Source of the DNA: Paucibacter sp. TC2R-5
Lineage (GTDB): Bacteria; Pseudomonadota; Gammaproteobacteria; Burkholderiales; Burkholderiaceae_C
Length of the DNA stretch: 64,000 bases
Direction of reading: 5' to 3'
Assembly (NCBI RefSeq): GCF_025717605.1
Contig: NZ_JAJIRQ010000002.1
Span: forward strand, 143,884-207,883
A program made the translations under genes and the position numbers. Below are positions 41,794 to 49,320 of the stretch, piece by piece. A model generated the notes under the pieces. The model worked only from the letters and a program-made list of their open reading frames with translations. It had not been told where the DNA came from and made no database searches. Within the stretch, counting starts at the first letter, position 1, and every line of letters starts with the position of its first letter.

Positions 41794-42390
41794 ATGAAGC
41801 CTTTCGACCTGCCCTGCCCGCCTGATCTGCTATGCACGGAGTTGCAGCTTGAGGACATACCGGCCCTGCAGGTTTTCTTCGACGCCAATCCCGAGTACTT
41901 TCTTGCAGTTGGGGGCGAGCCTGCAGCCCCAAACTTGGCGAATGAGGAATTCCATGAACTTCCGCCGCCCGAACTCAGCTACAAGCGAACCTACTACCTC
42001 GCCTTTGTGCCGACCACAGCGGCCGAGCCTTGGCGCGCGATTGCCCAGCTCACCAGCGATCTGATGGCCGAGGGTGTCTGCCATATCGGCCTGTTCATTG
42101 TCGCCACGTCGCGTCATGGGCAAGGCGACGCGCAAGCCTTGTTCGAATGCATCGAGCGCTGGGCGGCCAGCCAGGGGGCGCGCTGGTTGCGCCTGGGTGT
42201 GGTCGTTGGCAACGTCAGGGCTGAGCGCTTTTGGGCCTCCCAGGGTTTTGTCGAACTGCGTCAGCGCCACGGCGTGCCCAGCGGGTCACGGCTGAACAGC
42301 ATCCGCGTGATGCTGAAGCCCTTGGCCGGCGCCACGCAGGCCGAGTATCTGGCCTTGGTCGCCCGCGACCGGCCCGATGCTCAACTCTGA
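41794..42390 (+). CDS. GNAT-family N-acetyltransferase
   Basis: 198 aa from the ATG at 41794; a longer frame from 41635 runs into the promoter of the divergent autotransporter gene and is not preferred. It has CTELQLEDIPALQVFFDANPEY at the start, the acetyl-CoA region IGLFIVATSRHGQGDAQALF, and RAERFWASQGFVELRQR near the end, all of the GNAT fold. The substrate is unknown. The gene faces the TerB-like gene with 10 bases between the ends. Confidence 0.83.
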   Translation: MKPFDLPCPPDLLCTELQLEDIPALQVFFDANPEYFLAVGGEPAAPNLANEEFHELPPPELSYKRTYYLAFVPTTAAEPWRAIAQLTSDLMAEGVCHIGLFIVATSRHGQGDAQALFECIERWAASQGARWLRLGVVVGNVRAERFWASQGFVELRQRHGVPSGSRLNSIRVMLKPLAGATQAEYLALVARDRPDAQL

Positions 42391-42400
42391 AAGCTGACGG

Positions 42401-42868
42401 CTAATCGCTCAAACCAGCGGCAGCCTGGGCGCGCATACGGGCATGAATATAAGCACCTTGCGGAATGTGCAACAGGTCAGCGATCCGCCACATCACATGG
42501 CGCTCATGCTCGCTGAGGTGGCCGTCGGCATAGGCTACATCCCACATGAATTCGATCATGCGCAGCTTTTGCGGCATCTCGAAATTCTCATTGATGCGGG
42601 AAGTGAAAGCGAACCAGTCGCTGGCGGTCTTGGCCTGGATTTCCGCCAACTCGCTCAGTCGCGCGGCTTCGTCCTCGCTCAATCCGAATTTGGCGCGCAG
42701 CCCGGCCAGCACCGCCGCGCGCTCGGCAGCATGGAAGCTGGCAGCGGCCCGCATCACTTCCACCAACATGACTGCGGTCGCGAGCTGCAAGGCATGTTCT
42801 TCGTCAGCGGCACCGGGCGGCGGCGGCAACAGGCCGTCCAGCAGGTTTTTGAGTGTCTTCATCAACAT
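42401..42868 (-). CDS. TerB-family protein
   Basis: 155 aa from the ATG at 42868; several Met codons upstream make the start uncertain. All-helical, with a TerB-like core: LQLATAVMLVEVMRAAASFHAAER, LSEDEAARLSELAE and MWDVAYADGHLSEHER, in which the DG.L...E pattern is typical of the TerB metal-binding acidic motif. The family name comes from tellurite resistance, but many members have other or unknown roles. It lies downstream of a membrane protein gene in the same direction (76 bases), perhaps in one operon. Confidence 0.82.
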   Translation of the reverse strand: MLMKTLKNLLDGLLPPPPGAADEEHALQLATAVMLVEVMRAAASFHAAERAAVLAGLRAKFGLSEDEAARLSELAEIQAKTASDWFAFTSRINENFEMPQKLRMIEFMWDVAYADGHLSEHERHVMWRIADLLHIPQGAYIHARMRAQAAAGLSD

Positions 42869-42944
42869 GGGCGCCATCATGACATGGGCGCGTATGCTGG
42901 CTCCGTCGCAAGGGCGCTCCACCGGAAAAGCGCGCGCCCTCGGC

Positions 42945-43661
42945 TCACTGCGGATGCAAGCATTCCTCCAGCGTCAAGCCGGTCATCTGCCGAATGCCGC
43001 GCGCGAGGTAGAACAGCACGCCCATGGTCAGCAACATCGAGGGGATGGCGATCATCGGCCAGCTGAGCAAGTTCATACGGCCAAGTTCGGTGTTGAACTG
43101 CTCGCTACCGGCCGGGCTGTGCACGATCCAGACCGCCAGCACATAGTTCATCACGCTGGAGAACGCGAAGCTGCCGGCCAGCATCAGCGTGCCCAGTTTG
43201 AGCCGCCGCTCAAAGGCCGCCGTGGCGCCACGCTCGGCCAGCGCTGCTTCAATATGCGGCACATTCATGATCGCTGGGTTGAACACCATCAAACGCACCA
43301 AGGGTTTTTTTCCGAGCATCGACAGCAAGATCGCAATGGCGATGACCCCCGGCACGGCGGCCTCTTTGATGGCCAACCAGCGTGTATCCAATGCCAGCAG
43401 CGCAATCCCGCCTGTCAGCAAGGTGCTGGCCACACCTAAGGCGGCCATCCAACTGAAACGTCGCTCGCGCAGACCGCTGTAAGCGGCCCAAGCGAGCGGA
43501 AACGCCAAAGCCAGCAGCAGCGCGCCGACATTGCCCAGTCGCTCTGGGTTGCTCGTCCACATCAGCACCAAAGAAGGCAACAGCACGGCAATCAAAAGCT
43601 CGGCCATGGTGTTGCCGGGGCGGGCGGCTGGGGTGGGCGCAGAAGCAGGCTTGGCCGACAT
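42945..43661 (-). CDS. Multi-pass membrane protein, VC0807-like
   Basis: 238 aa with about six to seven hydrophobic helices and a short hydrophilic N-terminus rich in Ala/Pro. The arrangement (NPERLGNVGALLLALAFPL, FSWMAALGVASTLLTGGIAL, then a central loop and LNLLSWPMIAIPS-like end) resembles the VC0807 family, whose function is not known. It precedes the TerB-like gene in the same direction. A CRP/FNR-like site and a terminator for an upstream transcript lie in the region before its start. Confidence 0.7.
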   Translation of the reverse strand: MSAKPASAPTPAARPGNTMAELLIAVLLPSLVLMWTSNPERLGNVGALLLALAFPLAWAAYSGLRERRFSWMAALGVASTLLTGGIALLALDTRWLAIKEAAVPGVIAIAILLSMLGKKPLVRLMVFNPAIMNVPHIEAALAERGATAAFERRLKLGTLMLAGSFAFSSVMNYVLAVWIVHSPAGSEQFNTELGRMNLLSWPMIAIPSMLLTMGVLFYLARGIRQMTGLTLEECLHPQ

Positions 43662-43787
43662 AGATGGGAGCTGAGTAGAGAAAAATAGGAAAGGAGAAGG
43701 TGAAAATCACCAAAACTTGACTCTAAATCATCAAGTCCTATGAGCGCTACCGCACAAACACTGGGGTGGACACACAGCGCACTGAAG

Positions 43788-43814
43788 AAAAAAAGACCGG
43801 CCCCAAGGCCGGTC
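43788..43814 (-). terminator. Rho-independent terminator, minus strand
   Basis: GACCGGCC (43795-43802), loop CCAA, GGCCGGTC (43807-43814); seven A on the + strand (43788-43794) give the U tract of a minus-strand transcript. Confidence 0.85.
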
Positions 43815-43893
43815 CATCTCAACTAGGCACTACCTGCAGCCATCTTCTATTGCGCTTGCTGGCTTCGCATCCCCCTGTCTCAAGGGGGTTTCA
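43788..43893 (-). ncRNA. Candidate small RNA ending in a strong terminator
   Basis: Read on the minus strand: a 5' hairpin (stem CCCCCT/AGGGGG, 43871-43888), about 55 unstructured bases, then the terminator hairpin 43795-43814 and a seven-T tail (43788-43794). A CRP/FNR-like palindrome sits just upstream, and TTGACA (43921-43926, minus) could be a -35 box, though no good -10 follows it. No protein gene explains the terminator. The 5' end is a guess. Confidence 0.35.
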
Positions 43894-43900
43894 AGGCAAA

Positions 43901-43916
43901 CGTGATTTGAATCACA
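43901..43916. promoter_or_regulatory. CRP/FNR-type binding site candidate
   Basis: CGTGATTTGAATCACA: half-sites TGTGA and TCACG spaced by six bases (minus reading), matching nine of ten CRP consensus positions; it also matches eight of ten positions of the FNR pattern TTGAT-N4-ATCAA. Confidence 0.5.
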
Positions 43917-44285
43917 GCTTTGTCAAAGCCAGCAACGAGAAGTGCCTGCCGAAAAGCGAAGCGGCCTTGCGAATTGGATTCTTGCCTAGGGGCAACGCAT
44001 GCAGCCTATCGGGCACCTGCGTCCCCAAGCGGCTACCGCGCTGCGCCAAGGCAGCCATGGCCGCCATGGCGAATTTCATATTTTCTTCAGAACAGATCTT
44101 GCCCAGCGCTCGCACAGTCAAGGCTTGGACGAACAGCCTTGTGTTTGCGATTGGGGCCACTGCCAGGAGCCCGCAAGGCAGGCACTTTTGAAACGTTGAA
44201 ATAGCCCTTCAACGCGTTCAAGCGAGCTCAAGGCCGGGCGCTCAATCGAGCCATTGACCTGTCGACGCATGAAAGGAAAGCCACC

Positions 44286-44549
44286 ATGAATACTGACTCC
44301 GAATTCGGTGACCAAGCCCGCTGGCACCTGACGATCGCGATGGCCCTGGCCGGCGCTGCGGCGCTCTTGCTCATTGCCAGCAACAGCGCGGACGAACCAA
44401 ACCAGAACACGCAGCTATTGCTCGATCCTCCGTCGGCCGGTGCGATCGCAACCGCCTCGGCCATGGACAGCCCGGTGCCCTCGGCCAGCGAGGTGTTCGC
44501 CGTCACAGCATCGGCGCAGACCCCGGATGAGCTGCCCGAGGGCTTTTGA
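44286..44549 (+). CDS. Small single-span membrane protein, unknown function
   Basis: 87 aa. GAAAGGAAAG lies before the ATG. One hydrophobic helix (about 15-32, TIAMALAGAAALLLIAS) follows a short charged N-terminus; the rest is a hydrophilic, Ser/Ala/Pro-rich tail with no Cys. Topology is probably N-in with the tail in the periplasm. I recognise no family. It lies upstream of the ribosome hibernation-like gene in the same direction, 168 bases apart. Confidence 0.6.
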   Translation: MNTDSEFGDQARWHLTIAMALAGAAALLLIASNSADEPNQNTQLLLDPPSAGAIATASAMDSPVPSASEVFAVTASAQTPDELPEGF

Positions 44550-44717
44550 CGCGGGGCTCTTGGTTTTACATGAATCGGCCCAAGTTGAAGTTTGAGCGCT
44601 CAAGCTCTGTTAGTCTGAGGCTGAGCTTAGGCAAGCCGGGCCGGGTGCAAGGAGGGCACAAGCGGCAGCTGTTGGGCAGCCTGTATTTCGCTCGTTCACT
44701 TGAAAGGGAAAGCATTC

Positions 44718-45089
44718 ATGCAAGTTCTGCTCCAAACCGATTCGAATATTGAAGCCAGCCAGCAAATGGCTGACCACCTCAAGAGCGTCGCCAAGGACGC
44801 CCTCGACCGCTTCGGCGAGCGCATCACGCGCGTCGAGGCCCATCTCGCCGATGTGAACGGACACTCGAAAACGGCCGACAACGACATCCACTGCACGCTC
44901 GAAGCCCGCCTGACCGGCCTGGAGCCAGTGATCGTCAAAGAAAGTGCAGGCAGCGCCCATCAAGCCATCGACGGGGCCATGCGTAAACTCAAACGCGCCG
45001 TCGCCGGTGCGCTTGAAAAACACGAGCCGCGCAGCCACCGCACACCGGGCGAGGCGCTCGCCGCAGCGGACGAAGATTTACCCGCCTAA
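44718..45089 (+). CDS. HPF/RaiA-like ribosome-associated protein
   Basis: 123 aa from the ATG at 44718. The sequence follows the HPF/RaiA beta-alpha-beta-beta-beta-alpha pattern, with ADHLKSVAKDALDRFGERITRVEAHLADVNG, a basic helix near the C-terminus, and DGAMRKLKRAVAGALEK. Members bind the 30S decoding region and silence ribosomes in stationary phase or stress. This one is a short form with a charged tail, without the dimerisation domain of long HPF. GAAAGGGAAAG precedes the start, and a strong terminator follows (45102-45126). Confidence 0.82.
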   Translation: MQVLLQTDSNIEASQQMADHLKSVAKDALDRFGERITRVEAHLADVNGHSKTADNDIHCTLEARLTGLEPVIVKESAGSAHQAIDGAMRKLKRAVAGALEKHEPRSHRTPGEALAAADEDLPA

Positions 45090-45101
45090 GCAAACAACAC
45101 C

Positions 45102-45126
45102 AGCCCGCTTCGAGCGGGCTTTTTTT
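45102..45126 (+). terminator. Rho-independent terminator after the HPF-like gene
   Basis: AGCCCGCT (45102-45109), loop TCG, AGCGGGCT (45113-45120), T run to 45126. Confidence 0.9.
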
Positions 45127-45143
45127 CGAAAGCCATTGCATTG

Positions 45144-45749
45144 ATGCTCGAAGACGTCCCCAGCCCGATCGATCTGCGCCAACCCGCCGACGCTCAGCAA
45201 TGGGCGGCCACAGCCTTGAGCAAACGCCCCGACCGGCCCGAGTTTTTTGCCTACTTCGAGCGCTTGATTGGCTCCAAGCCATGCCGCGCGCTGGAACTGG
45301 GCTCGGGCCCCGGCTTTCTGGCCCGACACCTGCTCAGCGCACTGCCCAAGCTTGACTATGTCGCGCTGGACTTTTCAGCCGCCATGCATGACTTGGCGCG
45401 CAAACGCCTGGGGGCTCTCACCGCGCGCGTGCGGTTCGTCGAACGCAGCTTCAAGGAGGGCGACTGGTCGCAAGACCTGAGTCAGTTCGACTTTGTGCTG
45501 ACCCATCAGGCGGTGCATGAACTGCGCCACAAGCGTTATGCCGCCGCGCTTCACAGGCAGGTGCGGGCCTTGCTCGCGCCTGACGGCGCCTATCTGGTCT
45601 GCGATCACTTTGCCGGCGTGGGCGGCATGAGCAATGACCAGCTCTATATGACGATCGACGAGCAAGCCGCGGCGCTGGCAGAGGCGGGCTTTGCGGCGGT
45701 CGAACTTTTGCTGTGCAAAGGCGGTTTGGCCCTGTACCGCGCCAGCTGA
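45144..45749 (+). CDS. Class I SAM-dependent methyltransferase
   Basis: 201 aa from the ATG at 45144 (a TTG one codon earlier is possible). Motif I is LELGSGPGFLARHLL (about 50-64), the acidic end of strand 2 is in YVALDFS, and motif IV lies in FDFVLTHQAVHELRH. This is the Rossmann-fold methyltransferase core with no extra domain, so the substrate is unknown. It begins 18 bases after the terminator of the HPF-like gene, so its promoter must overlap that region or it depends on readthrough. Confidence 0.83.
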   Translation: MLEDVPSPIDLRQPADAQQWAATALSKRPDRPEFFAYFERLIGSKPCRALELGSGPGFLARHLLSALPKLDYVALDFSAAMHDLARKRLGALTARVRFVERSFKEGDWSQDLSQFDFVLTHQAVHELRHKRYAAALHRQVRALLAPDGAYLVCDHFAGVGGMSNDQLYMTIDEQAAALAEAGFAAVELLLCKGGLALYRAS

Positions 45750-45774
45750 GAGCCGCTGCGGCTATGCTGCCTCT

Positions 45775-46170
45775 ATGCCAAGAAGAATTCCTATCGACTC
45801 AGTTCAAGAAACGCTGCAAGCGCTTGAATGCGAGCTGCATCAACCCAAGGCCAGGGCCGACGCCGGGCGTTTGGCTGAGTTGCTGCACGCCGACTTCCGC
45901 GAGTTCGGCCGCTCCGGGCGGGCCTACAACCGCGCCGAGATAATGGCCAGCTTGACGGCCGAAACAAAGCCGGTCACGGTACAAGCGCAGGATTTCAAGC
46001 TGACGGTACTCGGCCTTGACGTCTATTTACTCAGTTATCGATCGGCGCATCTGACGCCGGACGGCGGGCTGGTGCATCACACAAATCGCAGCTCGATCTG
46101 GCGGCTGACAGCTGCCGGCTGGCAGATGGTGTTTCATCAAGGCACGCCGACCGCTGAGTTTGGCGCTTAG
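45775..46170 (+). CDS. DUF4440/NTF2-like protein
   Basis: 131 aa from the ATG at 45775, 26 bases after the methyltransferase stop. An in-frame upstream start would overlap that gene and is not preferred. Segments ALECELHQPKARADAGRLAELLHADFREFG, GRAYNRAEIMASL and the closing SIWRLTAAGWQMVFHQGTP match the short cytoplasmic DUF4440 proteins. The fold binds small ligands; the role is unknown. Likely co-transcribed with the methyltransferase. Confidence 0.8.
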   Translation: MPRRIPIDSVQETLQALECELHQPKARADAGRLAELLHADFREFGRSGRAYNRAEIMASLTAETKPVTVQAQDFKLTVLGLDVYLLSYRSAHLTPDGGLVHHTNRSSIWRLTAAGWQMVFHQGTPTAEFGA

Positions 46171-46208
46171 CCCCCGAGCAGCAAACAAGCAAGCGATCGG
46201 GCGCACGC

Positions 46209-47417
46209 ATGTCCCAAGCATCCGAACCGGCACCACACCCCCGTCCGCGCTTGCCCGCCGCCATCTGGATGCTGGGTTTTGTCAGCCTGTTGATGGATGT
46301 CTCCTCCGAGATGATCCACAGCCTGCTGCCGCTGTTCATGGTCGGCAGCTTGGGCGCCTCGGCCTTCACGGTCGGGCTGATCGAGGGCGCCGCCGAGGCC
46401 ACGGCGCTGATCGTCAAGGTCTTCTCCGGGGTCTTGAGCGACTATCTGGGGCGCCGCAAGGGCCTGGCCTTGTTGGGCTATGGCCTGGGTGCGGCCACCA
46501 AGCCCGTCTTTGCGCTGGCCGGCGGCGTCGGCTGGATCATCGCGGCGCGCCTGACCGACCGGGTCGGCAAGGGCATTCGCGGTGCGCCACGCGACGCGCT
46601 GGTGGCCGATCTGGCGCCAGCCGCCTTGCGCGGCGCGGCCTTTGGCCTGCGCCAATCGTTGGACTCGATCGGCGCGGTGCTGGGGCCGCTGCTGGCGGTG
46701 GGCTTGATGCTGCTGTGGGCGAATGATTTCCGGGCGGTGTTCTGGGTGGCGGTAATTCCGGGCGTTATGGCCGTCGCCTTGCTGGCTTTCGGCGTCCACG
46801 AACCAAAGGCCGTCGCCAGCGAGAAGCGCCACAACCCGATCAGTCGGGCCAATCTGCGCCAACTCTCCCCGGCCTATTGGTGGGTGGTATTGATAGGCGC
46901 GCTGTTCACCTTGGCGCGTTTCAGCGAGGCCTTTTTGGTCTTGCGGGCGCAGCAGAGCGGCCTGACGCTGGCCTTAATCCCGCTGGTGATGGTGGCGATG
47001 AACCTGATTTACTCGGCCAGCGCCTACCCCTTCGGCAAGTTGTCCGACCGCGTCAGCCACAGGGCGCTGCTGGCGCTCGGTTTGCTGGTTTTGCTGGCGG
47101 CCGATTTGCTATTGGCCAGCAGCACGCAGCTGGCGGCCTTGCTGGGCGGCGTGTTGCTCTGGGGCGTACACATGGGCATCACGCAAGGCCTGCTGGCCAC
47201 GCTGGTGGCTGACACCGCACCGGCGCATTTGCGCGGCACGGCCTACGGCTTTTTCAACCTGCTCAGCGGCGTTGCCATGCTGCTGGCCAGCGCCTTGGCG
47301 GGCCTGCTGTGGGATGGCTGGGGTGCGGAAGCGACGTTTTATGCAGGCGCCGTGATGTGCGTGCTGACGCTGCTTGTTTTGTTGGTTAGGCAGCCAGCGG
47401 CCGTCAAGCCCGGCTAA
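46209..47417 (+). CDS. MFS transporter
   Basis: 402 aa, about twelve membrane helices. Helix 1 and the following loop read MLGFVSLLMDVSSEMIHSLLPLF, and the cytoplasmic loop 2-3 motif is SDYLGRRKGLALLGYGLG, close to the MFS signature. RLTDRVGKGIRGAPRDALVAD is typical of a drug/metabolite efflux subgroup seen in many proteobacteria. The substrate is unknown. It follows the DUF4440 gene in the same direction by 38 bases. No ribosome binding site is obvious. Confidence 0.83.
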   Translation: MSQASEPAPHPRPRLPAAIWMLGFVSLLMDVSSEMIHSLLPLFMVGSLGASAFTVGLIEGAAEATALIVKVFSGVLSDYLGRRKGLALLGYGLGAATKPVFALAGGVGWIIAARLTDRVGKGIRGAPRDALVADLAPAALRGAAFGLRQSLDSIGAVLGPLLAVGLMLLWANDFRAVFWVAVIPGVMAVALLAFGVHEPKAVASEKRHNPISRANLRQLSPAYWWVVLIGALFTLARFSEAFLVLRAQQSGLTLALIPLVMVAMNLIYSASAYPFGKLSDRVSHRALLALGLLVLLAADLLLASSTQLAALLGGVLLWGVHMGITQGLLATLVADTAPAHLRGTAYGFFNLLSGVAMLLASALAGLLWDGWGAEATFYAGAVMCVLTLLVLLVRQPAAVKPG

Positions 47418-47420
47418 CAA

Positions 47421-48194
47421 TTACTGCGGGCCGCGATGCAACATCAAGCCGGCAATCGCACAAGTCATCACCTCACGCTGGGGCGCAGGCAGGCGCTCAT
47501 GCAGCCAAACGGTGCCGGGGTAGTTGAGGCCCAACGCAGCCACAGCGCCTTGCGGGCCATCGACGCGGTAGCCATGGAAGGGCTCATCGGCTGGGATCAA
47601 TTGCCCCCGGTCGCCATAACGCCCCACCCGGTAGGACTGGCCGTCCACATGGATGGCCAGGCTCAGCGAGGTCGAGCTGCTGCGCCCTTGAACGGACTGA
47701 TCACCGGCAATGCTCAGCTTGGACTCGTGCCCATCACTGTTGCTGCCGCCGCCATTGCACACGCAGCTGAACAAGCTACGCCCCTGCTCTTGCTCCATGC
47801 CGAACTTGGGGGTGCTGCTGCGCTCTTGGCTGCGGCTTTCGCAACGGCCGATCAACTCGGTCTGGCCGCTAGGCCCGCCGACGAGGCGGTAGCTGAAGCC
47901 GCTGCGCTTGTTTTCGGTCTTGACCCCATTGATGGTTGTCGAGTTGGCGGAGCTGCTGCCCTTGCCCTGAACACCTGTCACGCGGTAGGGCCCCAGGTCG
48001 AAGGACTCATCCACCAGCACGCCGGTCAGGCGGCTGCGGTTTGCCGCCGGCAAGACCTGGCTCTGGCCGGCAAAGTCATGCGGCGTGACCAAAGGGGCGG
48101 TGCTGGCGCATGCCGTCAGCAGCATCAGGCTCATGACCATGGTCGATCCCAAGGCCGAAGCCGAGAACTTGTGGTGTTTCGCGATGTTCTTCAT
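47421..48194 (-). CDS. Lipoprotein, paralogue of the next gene upstream
   Basis: 257 aa from the ATG at 48194, with lipobox LTAC near residue 30 (an upstream start at 48206 or 48230 is possible). Shared with the neighbour: FAGQSQ/FDGHSE, ESFDLGPYRVT-/ESFDLGPYRVA-, a Cys-rich centre (GRCE and CVC), an NGQSL/DGQSYR block, and GTVWLHERLPAPQREVMTCAIAGLMLH at the end. These look like surface or periplasmic lipoproteins of unknown fold, probably beta-rich with disulfides. It converges on the MFS gene with three bases between the stop codons. Confidence 0.72.
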   Translation of the reverse strand: MKNIAKHHKFSASALGSTMVMSLMLLTACASTAPLVTPHDFAGQSQVLPAANRSRLTGVLVDESFDLGPYRVTGVQGKGSSSANSTTINGVKTENKRSGFSYRLVGGPSGQTELIGRCESRSQERSSTPKFGMEQEQGRSLFSCVCNGGGSNSDGHESKLSIAGDQSVQGRSSSTSLSLAIHVDGQSYRVGRYGDRGQLIPADEPFHGYRVDGPQGAVAALGLNYPGTVWLHERLPAPQREVMTCAIAGLMLHRGPQ

Positions 48195-48312
48195 TGGGAG
48201 ACTCATAAAGAGGGGCTGATGGGCAGGCACTGTAGCGACCGCGGCCCGTTCAGGCCAAGCCCACGCCAGAAGTATCGAAATGCGCCCCCCGGCATGTCAA
48301 AACCCAGACCTT

Positions 48313-49053
48313 TCATGAGCCTGCGTGCAAGAGCAGGCCCGCCAGCGCGCAGCTCACCGCTGCTCTTTGCGAGGCCGGCAAGTTGTCGTGCAGCCAGACT
48401 TGGCCTGGAGAGAAAAGCCCCACCGCCGCCGCCGGCCCGCCCGCTGAGTCGAAACGGAAGCCGACAAAGGCGCGTCCGTCCTCAGAGGTGTCACCCATCA
48501 GGTCAAAAGGCCGGCCGGTGAGGCTCTGTCCATTGACCCTGAGCTGAACCCGCTCGGGCAACCAAGCATCCTCGATCTGCCAGCTGGAGGCGCTCGCCAG
48601 CTCCAGCTGCGCATGGGTTTGCGGGCCTTGGCAATCGCATTTCAGCCCAAAGCTCGCCTGCAGCGGGATCTGATTGCCCCACACCGGCAGCCGGGTTTCG
48701 CCTTCCCTGCGCTCGCAGCGACCCTGCACCCGCTCCTGCGGGCCTTGCAGCTGGAAGGAAAAGCCGTCCGCCGTTTTACCCCAGCTCAAGGGTCCCAGGC
48801 TCAGGCTGCTTTGGCTGCTCGCCAGATCGCGTCGGACCTCGGCCACGCGATAAGGGCCCAGGTCGAAAGATTCATTGGTGAACAAGCCGCTGCCCGCTTG
48901 GCGCTGGCTCGCCGCCCAGGCCTCGCTATGCCCGTCAAACCCTCGCGGTGCGTTGACGGCGATCGGGGCCACGGTGCCGCAGGCGCTCAACAGCAGGGGC
49001 GCGACAAGGCCAATCCATAGGATGGGGCCGGAAAAGCGTGCGGTTGTCTTCAT
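48313..49053 (-). CDS. Lipoprotein, paralogue of the gene downstream
   Basis: 246 aa from the ATG at 49053, lipobox LSAC (Cys about residue 25, followed by GTV). The same plan as the 47421-48194 gene: NESFDLGPYRVAEVRR, QGRCERREGE, CDCQG, and GQVWLHDNLPASQRAAVSCALAGLLLH. The two differ at most positions between these blocks, so the duplication is old. They are 118 bases apart, same direction. Function unknown. Confidence 0.72.
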   Translation of the reverse strand: MKTTARFSGPILWIGLVAPLLLSACGTVAPIAVNAPRGFDGHSEAWAASQRQAGSGLFTNESFDLGPYRVAEVRRDLASSQSSLSLGPLSWGKTADGFSFQLQGPQERVQGRCERREGETRLPVWGNQIPLQASFGLKCDCQGPQTHAQLELASASSWQIEDAWLPERVQLRVNGQSLTGRPFDLMGDTSEDGRAFVGFRFDSAGGPAAAVGLFSPGQVWLHDNLPASQRAAVSCALAGLLLHAGS

Positions 49054-49252
49054 GGTGAATGTTCTTTGGCTGGGCCAAGCAACTGACTGTGGCGCCATCC
49101 TAGGCCGGCCGTCATGCCGGCCCTAGCGCCCTCTTGCAGGTCGCATTTGCCGGCGCCGACGGTAGCGCTTGACGAGACTTTTGGCCGGGGCTGGGCCGAT
49201 CGACCGTCCGCCCGACAGACATATGGGCGCAACAAAAAAATTGCAGAATTCA

Positions 49253-49270
49253 TTTTGCTGCGCTGCACAA
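49253..49270. promoter_or_regulatory. TGC-rich site upstream of DUF3141 gene, PhaR-like
   Basis: The minus-strand reading is TTGTGCAGCGCAGCAAAA. TGC-rich sites of this type are bound by PhaR, the polyhydroxybutyrate regulator, in betaproteobacteria. It lies 50 bases before the DUF3141 start. The assignment is from resemblance only. Confidence 0.3.
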
Positions 49271-49320
49271 TAGCGTGGCCACCGCTTCTTTTTCTGGCTG
49301 GCTGCATGACTGGAATACCG

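Larger units (their letters stand above)
43662..44285. other. 624-base region without a convincing protein gene
   Basis: It contains a strong minus-strand terminator (43788-43814), a small hairpin CCCCCT/AGGGGG (43871-43888), and a near-perfect CRP/FNR-type palindrome (43901-43916). Open frames on both strands (for example 43912-44160 minus) have no recognisable protein character. The signals suggest a small RNA on the minus strand. Confidence 0.5.

Noticed and set aside
43912-44160. 82-codon minus-strand frame that could be a small gene before the terminator
   Set aside because: Arg-rich, no family character, weak ribosome binding site; its stop lies inside the CRP/FNR-like palindrome. Kept only as part of the unexplained region.
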